A stretch of DNA of 64,000 bases from Cytophagales bacterium UBA2561 (GTDB lineage Bacteria > Bacteroidota > Bacteroidia > Cytophagales > Thermoflexibacteraceae): positions 310,001 to 374,000 of the forward strand of contig DDLX01000028.1 in NCBI GenBank assembly GCA_002340355.1, given 5' to 3'. The translations under genes were made by a program, and so were the position numbers. Of this stretch, positions 6,664 to 17,900 are shown in pieces; positions within the stretch are counted from its first letter, which is position 1; each line of letters begins with the position of its first letter. The notes beneath the pieces are model-generated. The model was given only the letters and a program-made list of their open reading frames with translations, was not told where the DNA came from and made no database searches.

Positions 6664-8217
6664 ATGCAAAAATATCCGATAGGCATTCAGAATTTTAGTG
6701 AATTACGGACGAGTAATTATCTGTATATTGATAAAACCCAGCAAATTCACCACCTTCTAAATCAAGGGAAATATTATTTCCTTTCTCGTCCTCGTAGATT
6801 TGGCAAAAGTTTATTAATCAGTATATTAGAAGCAATATTTTTAGGTAAAAAAGAACTTTTTGAAGGTCTTTGGATAGCTCCAAAGGAGCATAATAAAATT
6901 GATTGGGAAAAACGTCCTGTCATTCGGCTGGACTTTGGAAAAGCAGATTTCAAAACAATTGGCTTGGAGGCTTCCATTCATTTAAAATTGGATAAAATCG
7001 CTTCCCAATATGGGCTTCAATTGGAGCAAAAAGATGTGGCAAATAAATTTGAAGAACTCATTGTCAAATTAAGCCAAGAAAAAAAAGTAGCCATTCTAAT
7101 TGATGAATATGACAAACCGATTATTGAATATTTGGATGCAACGGAATTGGAACAAGCCCAAGAAAATCGAGCAATTTTGAAGCAATTTTATTCGGTCATT
7201 AAAGGTTTGGATGCTTATATTCATTTTTTCTTTTTGACGGGCGTTTCTAAGTTCAGTAAGGTGTCGATTTTTTCAGATTTGAATAATCTGGATGACCTTA
7301 CGATGACTCCTTTGGGCAATTCACTTTTAGGTTACACACAGGCTGAATTGGAGCATTATTTTTCAGAAGAAATTGACCAACTTGCTGACCAAGAATCTGT
7401 TGCAAGGAATGAAATATTAACTAAAATTCAGCAATGGTACAATGGATATAGTTGGGATTGGGCTTCAAATGAAACCGTTTACAACCCTTTTTCTATTCTG
7501 TGTTTGATGCGTCACCGCCGTTTTGATAACTTTTGGTTTGAGACAGGAACACCTACTTTTTTATTAAAATTACTTCGGGATAAACAACTTTTCGAAATTG
7601 ATAAAGTTGAAGTAGATGCGGTCAATATTAAAAGCTATCAGATTGAAAATCTGGACATTTATACTGTACTTTTCCAGACAGGATATTTGACGATTGCCCA
7701 CCGTCCAAATCCGTTTATTTATGAATTAAAATACCCCAATCAAGAAGTAAAAACATCTTTTGAGCAGTATTTACTGAATTATTATGCCGAACAAAATCAT
7801 ACCAGTAGCTTATGTTATCGAATTGCTAAGGCATTTCGTCAAGGTGATTTGGAGGATGTACAAGAATTTTTCCAAACCCTGCTGGCAAATATTCCTTACG
7901 ATTTATTTGAGGCAAAACAAGAAAAATACTACCAAGCGATTTTTTATTTAGCCTTGAAATTAGTGGGGTATCATATTGAAGCCGAAGTGAAGACCAATCG
8001 AGGGCGTATAGATGCAGTAGTTCAAACCGAAGACACCATTTACATCATTGAATTTAAGGTGAATCAATCAGCAGAAGAGGCAATTCAACAAATCTATGAC
8101 CGAAAATATTATGAAAAATATCAAAACTTAGGTAAAAAAATTGGCTTAATTGGAATGAATTGCTATGACAAAACTATCAAGGAATGGTTAGTTGAATGGC
8201 TTGAACAAAATCAGTAA
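6664..8217 (+). CDS. AAA-ATPase-like / PD-(D/E)XK nuclease fusion protein
   Basis: The 517-residue protein has the usual two-part layout of this large Bacteroidota paralogue family. The N-terminal AAA-ATPase-like domain (residues 1-210) opens 'YPIGIQNFSELR', has the P-loop variant RPRRFGKS (42-49) and a Walker B 'ILIDEYDKP' (D147, E148). The C-terminal PD-(D/E)XK nuclease domain (about 400-515) contains 'GRIDAVV' followed by 'IYIIEFKVN', which supplies the catalytic D, E and K. The length is normal and the motifs are intact. These genes are often multi-copy and mobile, and some have been proposed to act in defence or DNA turnover, but no biochemical role is established here. It stands alone. 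Confidence 0.9.
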   Translation: MQKYPIGIQNFSELRTSNYLYIDKTQQIHHLLNQGKYYFLSRPRRFGKSLLISILEAIFLGKKELFEGLWIAPKEHNKIDWEKRPVIRLDFGKADFKTIGLEASIHLKLDKIASQYGLQLEQKDVANKFEELIVKLSQEKKVAILIDEYDKPIIEYLDATELEQAQENRAILKQFYSVIKGLDAYIHFFFLTGVSKFSKVSIFSDLNNLDDLTMTPLGNSLLGYTQAELEHYFSEEIDQLADQESVARNEILTKIQQWYNGYSWDWASNETVYNPFSILCLMRHRRFDNFWFETGTPTFLLKLLRDKQLFEIDKVEVDAVNIKSYQIENLDIYTVLFQTGYLTIAHRPNPFIYELKYPNQEVKTSFEQYLLNYYAEQNHTSSLCYRIAKAFRQGDLEDVQEFFQTLLANIPYDLFEAKQEKYYQAIFYLALKLVGYHIEAEVKTNRGRIDAVVQTEDTIYIIEFKVNQSAEEAIQQIYDRKYYEKYQNLGKKIGLIGMNCYDKTIKEWLVEWLEQNQ

Positions 8218-8346
8218 TTTGATACATTTTTCTTTTTAGTCATTGTTTAGTTTGAGTTGATTTTTAGGGATTTGTCTCTCATTTGTATCTGAAAATTTTA
8301 AGTTATTAAAAATCAATGGGAATTAGGTTTTGTATTGGAAAGTAAA

Positions 8347-9095
8347 TTAATACTTTATATCTATAATTTGCTGGTAATACTTAATGGTACGAGGAATTAT
8401 ATCATTATCAAGCCTATTTTCAGAAACATAAGTAAGCTGAATATTTCCAGTACTCTGACGCAAATTTTTATAATTCTTTTTCAAAGGACGAGCCTTTTGA
8501 ATATCTAAAAATGTTAATACAATACGGTCATTATCTTCTTCATTTTGAATACGTTGGTGTAATTCAGTATACATTTTTTCAATAATATTCTCAACAACTA
8601 AATTTTTACTTTTAAGATGCACCTGAGAAGAGACCTTTTGGAGCATATTCAATTCTCCTTTAAGTCGGTTAAAATACTGTCTCCTACAATTTTAGTACTG
8701 AATCCAGTTAAATATTTGAAACTATCTCCAGAACCTGTCGGATCAATAAAAGTAAATTTGCTCATCTCAATAGGAAAAGAAAGTAAAAGTCGTAAAGCTA
8801 TTTGTTGAATAATATAATTCATTATTATTTTGTTCTCATTGTGAGTAAGTAAGCATAATCCATTTGTATTAGTCGAGGGAAACAAAGCAGGTAATGACGT
8901 AATTTCTTGATCTTGGTAAAGATGATGAGTTTTTAGTGTACCAATATTTATTATTTCAGGGAAGATCTCACTATCATATTGATAATCAGAAATATTTAAA
9001 CTTTCTGTAATTGCTATTTTTAGTTTTTGTATCTCTTCAAGTTTTATTCTTAATAAGTTAGTTATTAAATTATACTTCCAAGTTATAAAGAAATT
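8347..9095 (-). pseudogene. Broken FtsK/SpoIIIE-like ATPase fragment
   Basis: A frame open from a TAG at 9096-9098 down to 8649 encodes about 148 residues without a usable start. It includes 'NGLCLLTHNENK', 'IALRLLLSFP' and 'KFTFIDPTGSGDSFKYL', resembling the region before the motor core in very large FtsK-like ATPases. At about 8650 the frame stops, and an overlapping frame (8347-8652, 'IVLTFLDIQKARPLKKNY') carries on for about 100 residues. One indel would join them. The 5' part, the P-loop and the remainder are missing. I read this as a decayed insert. The family link is by eye only. Confidence 0.55.
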
Positions 9096-9424
9096 CTAAA
9101 ACAGGCTCTCAAACAGATAAACATAAGTAAACTCAAAAATTTAGTTCATCCTATAACCATTTGTACGGCAAGTTTTTAAACGTAATAGGCATTCATTCCC
9201 AAATTGAGACATTGGATTTAGAAATGAAGGAATTTCTACTTTTTGGTACCAAAGCAAGTGGAATACTATACTAATTCAAGGGTGCTTTTATCATAGGCAA
9301 TAGTAGTATCATTCTGATAAAAAAATGAAAAATAGTACTTACCTTTCAAAATGAAAAAAATGTTCTAACGTTGTCTAAACGTGTGTTTATTTCATATTTT
9401 TCAACACACTCTCAAACAAATATT
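9096..9424. other. Gap with a short unrecognised open fragment
   Basis: Nothing is firmly identified here. On the + strand a frame is open from 9131 to a TAA at 9272-9274 and has a protein-like stretch, 'IHSQIETLDLEMKEFLLFG', but no good start upstream, so it is probably another relic. TAACGTTG at 9366-9373 is one mismatch from the -7 consensus and could serve the gene at 9425. Confidence 0.35.
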
Positions 9425-10168
9425 ATGAAAAATTTAGGACATTTTCTTTTTGTATGGGTTGGACTCTCTTGCTTTACTATCTTGACACTCCAAGCACAAG
9501 ATTTACGCGGTAGTCTCATTGGACAACCTCAAAATATTTATTATCGTTATCCCCTTGAGTTCACGATAGGAAATCATTCCGTAACAGTGCCTTTTCGCAA
9601 AATTCTTCGTACTCCAATCCATCCTGCTGTTAGTTTTGGAACAGAAATCACGATTTGGCGTGCTGATCCTCATCATATTTTTAGTCCTGTCAAACTAGGT
9701 TTTTTTTATAATAAATATAGCACTTATGGAGGATATTTAACAGGCGGAATTGCTTATCGATATTTATTCAACTTTGGGCTTTTTATGGATGCGGGAGCTG
9801 AAATCGGTTATTTGCATACCATTCGTCCTATTAAAAAGTTACACTTTAAGGATGGAGTTTATGAGAAACAAGCTGATTTTGGAAAACCCAGCTTAATGCT
9901 CACATCTTTTTTGAGTTTGGGATATGATTTTTATCCTAAATTACAGTCTCGTTGGGCAGTTTTTTTACGATATAAACCTTTTGGACAATTTCCTTACAAT
10001 AGTTACAGAGGTAATTTTTATCCACAAGCGATTTTCTCCTTAGGCGTTCGTTATCAGCCTACTTGGGGATTGGGTCCGAATTGTCCGCCAGGAATGTTGC
10101 AACCCTCAAGTACTCCAAACCCCAAAAAGAAGAAAAAGAAACCTAGAAGTCGCAAAGCAGTTGGATAA
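9425..10168 (+). CDS. Secreted outer-membrane protein, unknown function
   Basis: The best start is the ATG at 9425, giving MKNLGHFLFVWVGL and a signal peptide ending TLQAQ; an upstream TTG at 9371 would put 18 odd residues before it. The mature protein of about 225 residues has repeated aromatic beta-strand-like segments ('YSTYGGYLTGGIAYRYLFNF', 'LMLTSFLSLGYDFYPKL') typical of a small outer-membrane barrel. It ends in a strongly basic tail with seven consecutive Lys (KKKKKKKPRSRKAVG region), which is unusual for a barrel protein. No named family is recognised. Endonuclease V follows 30 bp later on the same strand. Confidence 0.6.
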   Translation: MKNLGHFLFVWVGLSCFTILTLQAQDLRGSLIGQPQNIYYRYPLEFTIGNHSVTVPFRKILRTPIHPAVSFGTEITIWRADPHHIFSPVKLGFFYNKYSTYGGYLTGGIAYRYLFNFGLFMDAGAEIGYLHTIRPIKKLHFKDGVYEKQADFGKPSLMLTSFLSLGYDFYPKLQSRWAVFLRYKPFGQFPYNSYRGNFYPQAIFSLGVRYQPTWGLGPNCPPGMLQPSSTPNPKKKKKKPRSRKAVG

Positions 10169-10198
10169 AAATTTTTTTTTATAAAAATTGATTATCGA

Positions 10199-10888
10199 AT
10201 GATTGAAAATACACCTGAATACTTTAAAATACAACAGTATCAGCTTGCTCAGAAAGTACAAATACCAAGTAGGAATCAAGGATTTTATCCGAAATCAGAT
10301 GATTTGATTTTCACATTAGATGTGCAATATCAAGAAAATATAGCATTTACAGCCTTAGATATTTGTACACTTGAAGGAAAACAAGTAGGTGTTTTTAGCC
10401 AAAAGTTTGAACCAAAAATAGATTATTTTCCAAGTTTTTTTGGTTTTCGAGAAGCTCCTATTTTGATTCAAATGATTGAATATGTCTCTGAAAAATATGA
10501 TTTTCAACCTCAGTTAATCATTACTGATGGACACGGAACTGCACACCCTCGCCGTTTTGGAATTGCATGTCATGTTGGTGTAAATTTAAATGTTCCAACT
10601 ATTGGAATTGCCAAAAAGACATTATTAAAATATCAAGGAGATTTATCATCTGAACGAGGTTCAACACTTCCTATTTTCCTTGAAAATCAAGAGGTTGGAA
10701 AAGTTTTACGTTCCCAAAATGGTATTAACCCTATTTTTGTAAGTTCAGGACATTTAGTAAATTTAGCCAATGCCATTAAAATTGCTTTGATTTTGACTCC
10801 AAACTATAGACTTCCCGAACCAATTCGGAGAGCTGACCATGAAGCTCGACAGTTCGCCCGACAAAATACATCTACATCAGGAATATAA
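10199..10888 (+). CDS. nfi: Endonuclease V (deoxyinosine 3' endonuclease)
   Basis: The 229-residue protein matches the family length. The catalytic acids align well: D41 in 'FTLDVQY', E85 in 'FFGFREAP', D110 in 'IITDGHG' and the C-terminal H214 in 'RRADHEARQ', plus the conserved lysine pair at 139-140. The motif 'HPRRFGIACHVGV' is diagnostic. The enzyme cleaves the second phosphodiester bond 3' to hypoxanthine in DNA (or inosine in RNA) and starts repair of deaminated adenine. It lies 30 bp after the outer-membrane protein gene and ends 7 bp before a convergent permease gene. Confidence 0.95.
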   Translation: MIENTPEYFKIQQYQLAQKVQIPSRNQGFYPKSDDLIFTLDVQYQENIAFTALDICTLEGKQVGVFSQKFEPKIDYFPSFFGFREAPILIQMIEYVSEKYDFQPQLIITDGHGTAHPRRFGIACHVGVNLNVPTIGIAKKTLLKYQGDLSSERGSTLPIFLENQEVGKVLRSQNGINPIFVSSGHLVNLANAIKIALILTPNYRLPEPIRRADHEARQFARQNTSTSGI

Positions 10889-10895
10889 AGTGGTT

Positions 10896-12122
10896 TTAAA
10901 GTTGTTCACCAATTTGAACTTTAGTTGCATTCCGAGCAGGTAAGAAAGAAGCTAAAAAAGTTAAAATTAACATTAAAAAACCAACCGCTATAAAATCTGA
11001 CACCAGCATTTTTACAGGGTAAGCAGGTACAAGTGGATTTTGAATCCCCAAGCCAATTAAACCAAATTCCTGTTGCAACCAGCAAAATAAAAACCCAAAA
11101 ATTAATCCTATTAATGTTCCTGAAAAGGCAATCAAACCACCTTCATAAAGAAAAATTTGAGCAATAAATTTTCGATTAGCACCTTGAGCCTGTAAAACGG
11201 CTAAATCTTTTTTCTTTTCAATTACTAACATAGCTAATGAAAAAAAGATATTAAATGAAACAATTACCAAAATAAATGCAAAAGCCACAAAGACAAATAA
11301 TTTTTCGATTTCGGCAGCACGTAATAACTCCGCTTGTTGTTCCTTGATGGTTTTAATCTCAAAGTTTTGACTTAGTTTTTGCCGAACTTTTTCTTGTGTT
11401 TCTGATAATAATTCAGGATTTTTTGTCTTGATTTCCAGTGAAGTACGTTGATTAGGATATTGCATCAAGTCCTCAGCGAACTCTAAAGGAACGAGTACAT
11501 TATCTTTATCAAATTCTTGGTCAATACTCACAATACTTCGGGGTAAGATGGCGCGGCGAACAAAGGCTTTGGTTGGGTCAAGTTGGATTTTTTCGGATTT
11601 TTTGGGATACCAAAACATTAACATATTGGTTTGATCTATTACTGATATTCCCATCAATGCCTGAATTCGGAAACTTAGCATCGCATAACCAACCCGTTCT
11701 TCTTTCAATTTCAAGTCCCCAGTAATGAGGTAGGGAGACAGGTCATATTGTGCTGAGAAATTACTACTTACTCCTTTTAGATTAACTGCCATTTGGTTAT
11801 CTCCATAACGTAAAAGGGCATTGTCTTCAACCACTTCGGTAACAGCTTTTACATTAGGTATCTTTTTTAAAACTTTTAATAATGAATCACTTACAGGAAA
11901 TGCTTTGCCTTTTTTTGCCGTTATTTTGAGTTCAGAATGGTATGCCGAGTGTAGACGCACAGTCAGTTGTTCTAAGCCATTGAAGACCGAAAGAACAATT
12001 ACTAACGCCATCGTTCCTAGTGCCACCCCTGCCACTGAAATACCCGAAATAATATTGATAAAACTACTTTTTTGGCGAGAAAAGAAATATCGCCGAGCAA
12101 TAAAAAATGGAGTCTGTTGCAC
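10896..12122 (-). CDS. LolC/LolE-type ABC transporter permease (FtsX/MacB family)
   Basis: The 408-residue protein opens with 'FFIARRYFFSRQKSSFINII', the usual LolC/E start, and a first membrane segment (about 20-45). A periplasmic MacB-PCD-like domain follows (about 50-260), then three further membrane segments in an FtsX domain (about 265-400). Together with an ATPase it would release lipoproteins from the inner membrane toward the outer membrane. No ATPase or periplasmic partner gene is adjacent, which is common in Bacteroidota. It starts 155 bp before the divergently transcribed WG-repeat gene. Confidence 0.88.
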   Translation of the reverse strand: MQQTPFFIARRYFFSRQKSSFINIISGISVAGVALGTMALVIVLSVFNGLEQLTVRLHSAYHSELKITAKKGKAFPVSDSLLKVLKKIPNVKAVTEVVEDNALLRYGDNQMAVNLKGVSSNFSAQYDLSPYLITGDLKLKEERVGYAMLSFRIQALMGISVIDQTNMLMFWYPKKSEKIQLDPTKAFVRRAILPRSIVSIDQEFDKDNVLVPLEFAEDLMQYPNQRTSLEIKTKNPELLSETQEKVRQKLSQNFEIKTIKEQQAELLRAAEIEKLFVFVAFAFILVIVSFNIFFSLAMLVIEKKKDLAVLQAQGANRKFIAQIFLYEGGLIAFSGTLIGLIFGFLFCWLQQEFGLIGLGIQNPLVPAYPVKMLVSDFIAVGFLMLILTFLASFLPARNATKVQIGEQL

Positions 12123-12276
12123 GTTTGGAGTAAATTTTGAACGTAAAATTAATAAACTTTAAAACCTTGATTTTTGCGCCGAAAATTACAAATAAAAAGT
12201 GTATTTTACGGAAAATGTCCATTCGACAATCTTTCTCCTTTAACAACTAAATAGCTGATTTTTAGTAAGATAAAAT

Positions 12277-14916
12277 ATGAAAAAAACGTATCGAAAACTA
12301 TGTTTAATTTTAATTTTTGGAATAGGAATTATTTCGACTTCACGAGGACAAAATATGACATCAATGATGCGAGCATTGGAAAGAGAAAACTTTAAGAAGC
12401 TTTATCAAAGAGCAAATAAACTAACTCAGACCGACTCCTTACATGTTGGAGCTTTTTTCATGAAATGTCTCTATTTCAGTCATTTAAATAATAAATCTTT
12501 TAATCCTGATAGTGCTTATTTTTATCTACAAAAAACAAAAACAAGTTATCCTTATATTTCACCTCATTTAGAAAAGGAACTACAAGGTTTAGGTATTAAT
12601 CTTGAAAAAATACAATCTCAGAAAAGTGCTATCGAACGAGCCAAATTCGATTATCGAGAAGCAATTGCCCAACAAAAGAAACACCAAAAAGAACTTTTGC
12701 AAACTCTTTCAGCTTCTCGACAACTTTCTTCCCAAGATTTGTATACTGAGCGGTATGCAGTTGCACAAAGACTAAATACTTATGAAGCCTATAAACGTTT
12801 CCTTGATAAATACCCAGAATCTTCTCATTATGAGGATGCTATAAAAAATTATCAACGACTTTTTTACCAATATAAAACACAAAGTGAGACAGCTGAAAGT
12901 TATGAGAGATTCATCCGAAATTATCCTAAAAATATCTATAAACGAAAAGCTCAAGATAAATTACTGGAAACACTATTAACTGACCATAGTCGTCATGTGT
13001 ACGAAAAAATTCTTAATAAGTCAGACATCCTACCAAAGGAATACATTCAGAAAATACTAGGTATCTGGTGGTTTTTGGAAAAGGATAAATTGTATTTTAT
13101 GAAGAAATGTCCTGTTCTCTATAAATCAATTTTTGAGAAATATTTTCGGTATTATTATTTGAATGCTTTCCCAATTTGGCAAGATGGAAAAATTCATATT
13201 TTAGATAGTATAGGAACTATTTTTCAAACTTTTCGACATAAAAAGTACATTTGTGAACCAACAATACCTTCACTTATTTTATCTCAAGAAAATTACCTAT
13301 TGGGAGCATTTGACTATACAGGTCGTTCTATATTGCCCCATAAATTTCATCAAGTAGAAAGATTAGGGAAGGAATTGTTGCAAGTCAAAGAAGGAAATAA
13401 ATTCGGCGTTTATCATCGCTTTGGTTTTGAATTGATAGAAACCATTTACAGCGAAATTGATTTATTATCAGATATTTATATTCGAGTGAGAGCTGGAGAC
13501 AAATATGGACTTTATTTAATTAATGGACAAGAACTATTACCCACTAAATTTGATGCTATTGAGGTAATTACTGGAGATACCTTACGTATTGATTCAGACT
13601 CTCAAACAGCCATCTTAGATAGAACTAAACTAATTCAATATCGAAAAACATATGATAAAATTGCTTTATTTAGGTGGCATATGCCTAAAATTACTCATCA
13701 AAAATATTTACAAATTTCAGAGGGTGGACTATCAGGCATTTATGAAGTAACTGGTAAAAAATTAGTAAGTTTACAAGGAAATAAAATTACAGAAACTCCT
13801 CAAGGCTGGGCTATTCACATTGATAAAAAATTGTATTTTTTTGATACATTAGGAAGTTACCAATTTACAACTATTGCAGAAACTCTTTTACCACACTCTA
13901 AATTTGTAGCTTTAAAACATAAGACAAAATGGACAGTTTGTTATTATAATGGCAAACCTTTAGTCGAGCCTGAATATGAATCAGTTCAATATCTCGGCAA
14001 AGCTGGCTTTTTACTCCAAAAAGAAGATGGATATTATTTTTTACATGAAAGTGGACAATTTAAATTCTTAGGAAAACACAAAAATGTGACAATACGTTAT
14101 ACTGATACACAAAGTAGCTTATGGGATGTTCCAAAAGAAATTACTAAAATTTATTTTATTACAGAAGATAAAAAAGGACGAAAGGGCGTAATTCGCTATA
14201 ATGGTTCAATAGTTTTACCAAATAAATATTCCTCACTTATTTTTGAAAATAACAAAATTATTGCTGAATCGAATGGTCGAAAGGGACTCTATAATTTAAA
14301 TGGAGGAGAATTACTTCCTCTTCGTTATCGGGGTATTGTCCATCGTGGGGATGGATATTTTGTTACTTTTATAGGAAAATTTGGATTTTATCACCATAAA
14401 AATCATTTAGAGTTTCCACCACAATATGATATAATGCCTCGTAGATGTGGAAATTCGGAGCAACTTTTCATTGTCAAAAAACGAAAATTAGGACTTGTCG
14501 GTACACAAAATAATTTACTTGTACCCTTTCAATTTGATGAAATTCAATCATGGACAAGCCAAGTAGTTTTGGTACGTAAAGGAACTACTTGGCATTTTTT
14601 CGATCTCAAAACACAAAAACAAAGTGCGCTTACATTTGAAGATTATAAGGTTATTCATTGTTCTGAAAATGAGAAAGTTATACGCATTTTTAAAGATGGA
14701 AAATATGGCATTTATAGTAACCAAAAAGGAAAAATAATACCTATTGAATTTTCAGATATTCAGACCATTCCCACAATGCAAATACTGTTTTATTATGCTG
14801 AGAAATATCACCAAAAGTCACGAAAATATACCATTTCTTATTTTAATTCAGAAGGAAGATTAGTCTATGAGACCCATGTTCCTGCTAAACTCTATGAAGA
14901 AACAGATTGTGAGTAA
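12277..14916 (+). CDS. Large secreted WG-repeat protein with TPR-like N-terminus
   Basis: The 879-residue product has a signal peptide (to about residue 25, ISTSRGQ). A helical N-terminal third has TPR-like helices such as 'YEAYKRFLDKYPESSHYEDA' and 'YERFIRNYPKNIYKRKAQ'. The rest is a run of about ten WG/KWG-type beta units, for example 'KFGVYHRFGFELIETIYSEI', 'KYGLYLINGQELLPTKFDAI', 'RKGLYNLNGGELLPLRYRGI' and 'KYGIYSNQKGKIIPIEFSDI'. WG repeats form propeller-like scaffolds of unknown ligand and are frequent in Bacteroidota. It converges, with only a 12-bp gap, on the giant gene at 14929. Confidence 0.85.
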   Translation: MKKTYRKLCLILIFGIGIISTSRGQNMTSMMRALERENFKKLYQRANKLTQTDSLHVGAFFMKCLYFSHLNNKSFNPDSAYFYLQKTKTSYPYISPHLEKELQGLGINLEKIQSQKSAIERAKFDYREAIAQQKKHQKELLQTLSASRQLSSQDLYTERYAVAQRLNTYEAYKRFLDKYPESSHYEDAIKNYQRLFYQYKTQSETAESYERFIRNYPKNIYKRKAQDKLLETLLTDHSRHVYEKILNKSDILPKEYIQKILGIWWFLEKDKLYFMKKCPVLYKSIFEKYFRYYYLNAFPIWQDGKIHILDSIGTIFQTFRHKKYICEPTIPSLILSQENYLLGAFDYTGRSILPHKFHQVERLGKELLQVKEGNKFGVYHRFGFELIETIYSEIDLLSDIYIRVRAGDKYGLYLINGQELLPTKFDAIEVITGDTLRIDSDSQTAILDRTKLIQYRKTYDKIALFRWHMPKITHQKYLQISEGGLSGIYEVTGKKLVSLQGNKITETPQGWAIHIDKKLYFFDTLGSYQFTTIAETLLPHSKFVALKHKTKWTVCYYNGKPLVEPEYESVQYLGKAGFLLQKEDGYYFLHESGQFKFLGKHKNVTIRYTDTQSSLWDVPKEITKIYFITEDKKGRKGVIRYNGSIVLPNKYSSLIFENNKIIAESNGRKGLYNLNGGELLPLRYRGIVHRGDGYFVTFIGKFGFYHHKNHLEFPPQYDIMPRRCGNSEQLFIVKKRKLGLVGTQNNLLVPFQFDEIQSWTSQVVLVRKGTTWHFFDLKTQKQSALTFEDYKVIHCSENEKVIRIFKDGKYGIYSNQKGKIIPIEFSDIQTIPTMQILFYYAEKYHQKSRKYTISYFNSEGRLVYETHVPAKLYEETDCE

Positions 14917-14928
14917 GATTACTATGAA

Positions 14929-17900
14929 TTACTTTATAATTGTAATAATTCCTTGTATAACTTTCTGATTAACAACTTTCAAAGCATAAAAATACACTCC
15001 AGCAGGCATATTATCGGGAGACCATTCAAATTTAGGATTAGTACTTTCAAAAACCCGATTTCCCCATCGGTTAAAAATTTCAATTTTCTGAAAATCAATT
15101 ACTTGTCGTTCGCAATTATCTAAAACGTTTGGTAATTGGAAAATATCATTTTTCCCATCCCCATTTGGAGTAAGTATATTAGTTGGATGCTGAAAATCAG
15201 TTTGAGGAATATCTAGATTTAATTGTATTCTGAGTGTATTTTCTACCTCTGAAAGACATTCTGTTGGGGGTGTTCTTGCTGTAATAAAAATCTGAAAATC
15301 AGTATTTTCATTAGCTAGATTACAGGGTGGAGTCCATGATAAATTAGCTGTCGAGTCCGAAGTTGGTGCAAAAATTATCCCCATATCTTCTACTGAGAAA
15401 TCGTTTCCTTGAATTGTCCAAATTACTGATTTCTGTGATGTATTTTCAGAGTCTGATTTCAACAAAATTTCGGTTTCAAACGGTTTATTTTCGGTTAAGT
15501 TGGTTTCAAAAATACCTTCTGAATTCTGAGGTAAATCAAGTTGCCAACTGAACTTTTTGGGAGCTTCAGGTACAACCCGAATTTGAATTTTTATTTCATC
15601 TGAAAGAGGATTACCACAAGTCGGTAAATCAGTAGCTTGAAAAGTTAATTGAAGTATTTCCTCTTGATTTTCAATAATTTCACAATTTATTTTACCCTTG
15701 AAATCTACGAAATATGGAGCCGTTTTTTGGGTTTCAGAAAATGAAATATTAATATCTGAAAATGGAAAATTTTCGGGTTTTCCTCTTAGAATAACCATGT
15801 CTTCATCAATGTCTTGGACTTGAACTTGAAAAGCTAGGTTTTTTCCTTCTGTAATTTCAGTTGTATAAATTCCATCTGAGTTTTTGGGTAAATTGACTGT
15901 TATTTTAGGCGATTGATTCAGTTCAGGACGCCCCAAAACTATCCAACGAACTCGTGCCATTTGACTCTTTTCAGGCAAACAATACTTTTTATCTCTCAAA
16001 AACAAATCAAACTCAAAAGTTCTAGATTCGAAGTCTTTTCCTCTAATATTGAGGTTCTTACAAGAGGTTTGCCAACTGAAAACTGTACTAAAATTTGTTT
16101 TTCCTGAGACTGATAAAAACTTTGCTCCAATCTCTTCAAAATCAAAATTTTGGGCGACAGGTGTCAAAAACAAACTGTCTCCATCAAGATCCTTCCCATT
16201 AATTTGAAGTGTAAATTTTTCACCAATAAAAACTGAGTCAGTATAAATTTTTTCCGTCACATCAAAATTTAAATCGGAATTGAAAGTCAGAATAGGAGCC
16301 TGATTTTCAGATGGCGTTGGTAGAACTTTAATAAAGACTGATGCTGTATCTATACTAAAATTACAAGCTGAAGTATCTTCTAAAGTCAATTGTAATTGCA
16401 GATTTTTCAGATTATTACTACATTCTGTTTGAAGTAAAAAATGGGTTTGTAAAACGGAATCTTTTCGAATTATTTTTGTTTGAATTGGATTTTTAAGTAT
16501 ATCAAAATCAGGCTTTATTTTTAAAAGTGTAGTACTTTGAACCTTATTTGCAAAGCCTAAAAAACTTAATGAATGCCCCGCTAAAATTTCGGTCTTCCAA
16601 TGCTTTATGGTATCTTCTGACTGAATAATTTGCAAATTAGATCTTTGATGTTCAGGGTAACGTAAAAAAAGACGTATTTTGGCAGTATCCTTTAAATTTT
16701 CATTACAGGAATTTACATCAATTTCAAATTGTAAGTCTAAATATTTAGGTAAACTATCAAAGTCTGAAAAATAAGCACAATCTAACTTCCAAGTCCAATC
16801 TGTTTGTATTGAATCTAAAGAAATAATTGAGGTGAATTTTGGAGTAATTGTTTTAAAATCAGTTGATAATATCGTATTTTTCATAACTAAGTTGCCTAAA
16901 CCTGTTGCTCCAATTTTCAAGGAATGTAGTAAGCCTACAGTGGCTGTATCCACATAAAATTGAGAAGCAATTGAGTCTAAATCTGTAAAAAAATAAGGTT
17001 CGAAGCTACGCTCTCGATCTGGTAGAATATATAAAATAGTTCGTAAAGTATCTGATTTTCGGCGTAAACAAGTATCTAAATCTGTTGCAATAAATTCTAT
17101 TGGAATCGGATAAGTACTATCAGGATCGAAAAAGTAATCACAGTTTGGCTTCCATTCAAAGAAGTATTCATTAGTCTTGATAGTATCTTTTTCATTTCTA
17201 TAGAACTTAACTTTATGTTTGTTTGTATCTAAATCAGATTTAAAACGTATTTCTACACTATCTCCCTCATAATCAAAAGATTTAATAGAAAGTTGATAAG
17301 GTACATTGACCCGAATGGAATCAGAATAAATTGAGTCTTTCAAAGAAAAATCATATCGTTTATCTGGTAGATTTGCCCAAGTATTGGATTTTTGATTATT
17401 GGAAGTTAAAACTAAATCTAATCTTACGGTATCCGAAAAAATCAAGGTATCACACACAGAATAATCTTGAATTATAATATTTGTTTTCAGACTTTTGTAC
17501 ATTGAATCAATATCCAAAAACCAGCATCTAGGCAACCAATCAATCAACAAAACGACAGAGCTGTCTTTTTTCAAGGAGTCAATAGGAAAAGCAAAATCTT
17601 TGGCTGCAAAATTTTCAGTTTCCCATTTAATAAAAATACTATCTCCTTCCGTGTCTTCTAAATCTAAGCGAAATTTATAGGGTTTCGTCAGATATGCAGT
17701 ATCTGCATAAATAGCTAAAGTATCCGAGATCGGTAAGCGACTTTGTCTAACAATTCTTGGTTTTGTATTAAATTTATGCCTATTACGAATAAAAATTTGT
17801 ACTTTAACGGTATCTTTTTTTTCAAAACCACAACGTACAAAATCTGTCACAATAATTGGAAAATGAAAACTTAAAGTAGAGTCAGCCACCCCTTTGAATA

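Noticed and set aside
8617..8808. Rightward 63-codon frame inside the FtsK-like relic
   Set aside because: It is the shadow of the leftward relic; its composition is not protein-like.
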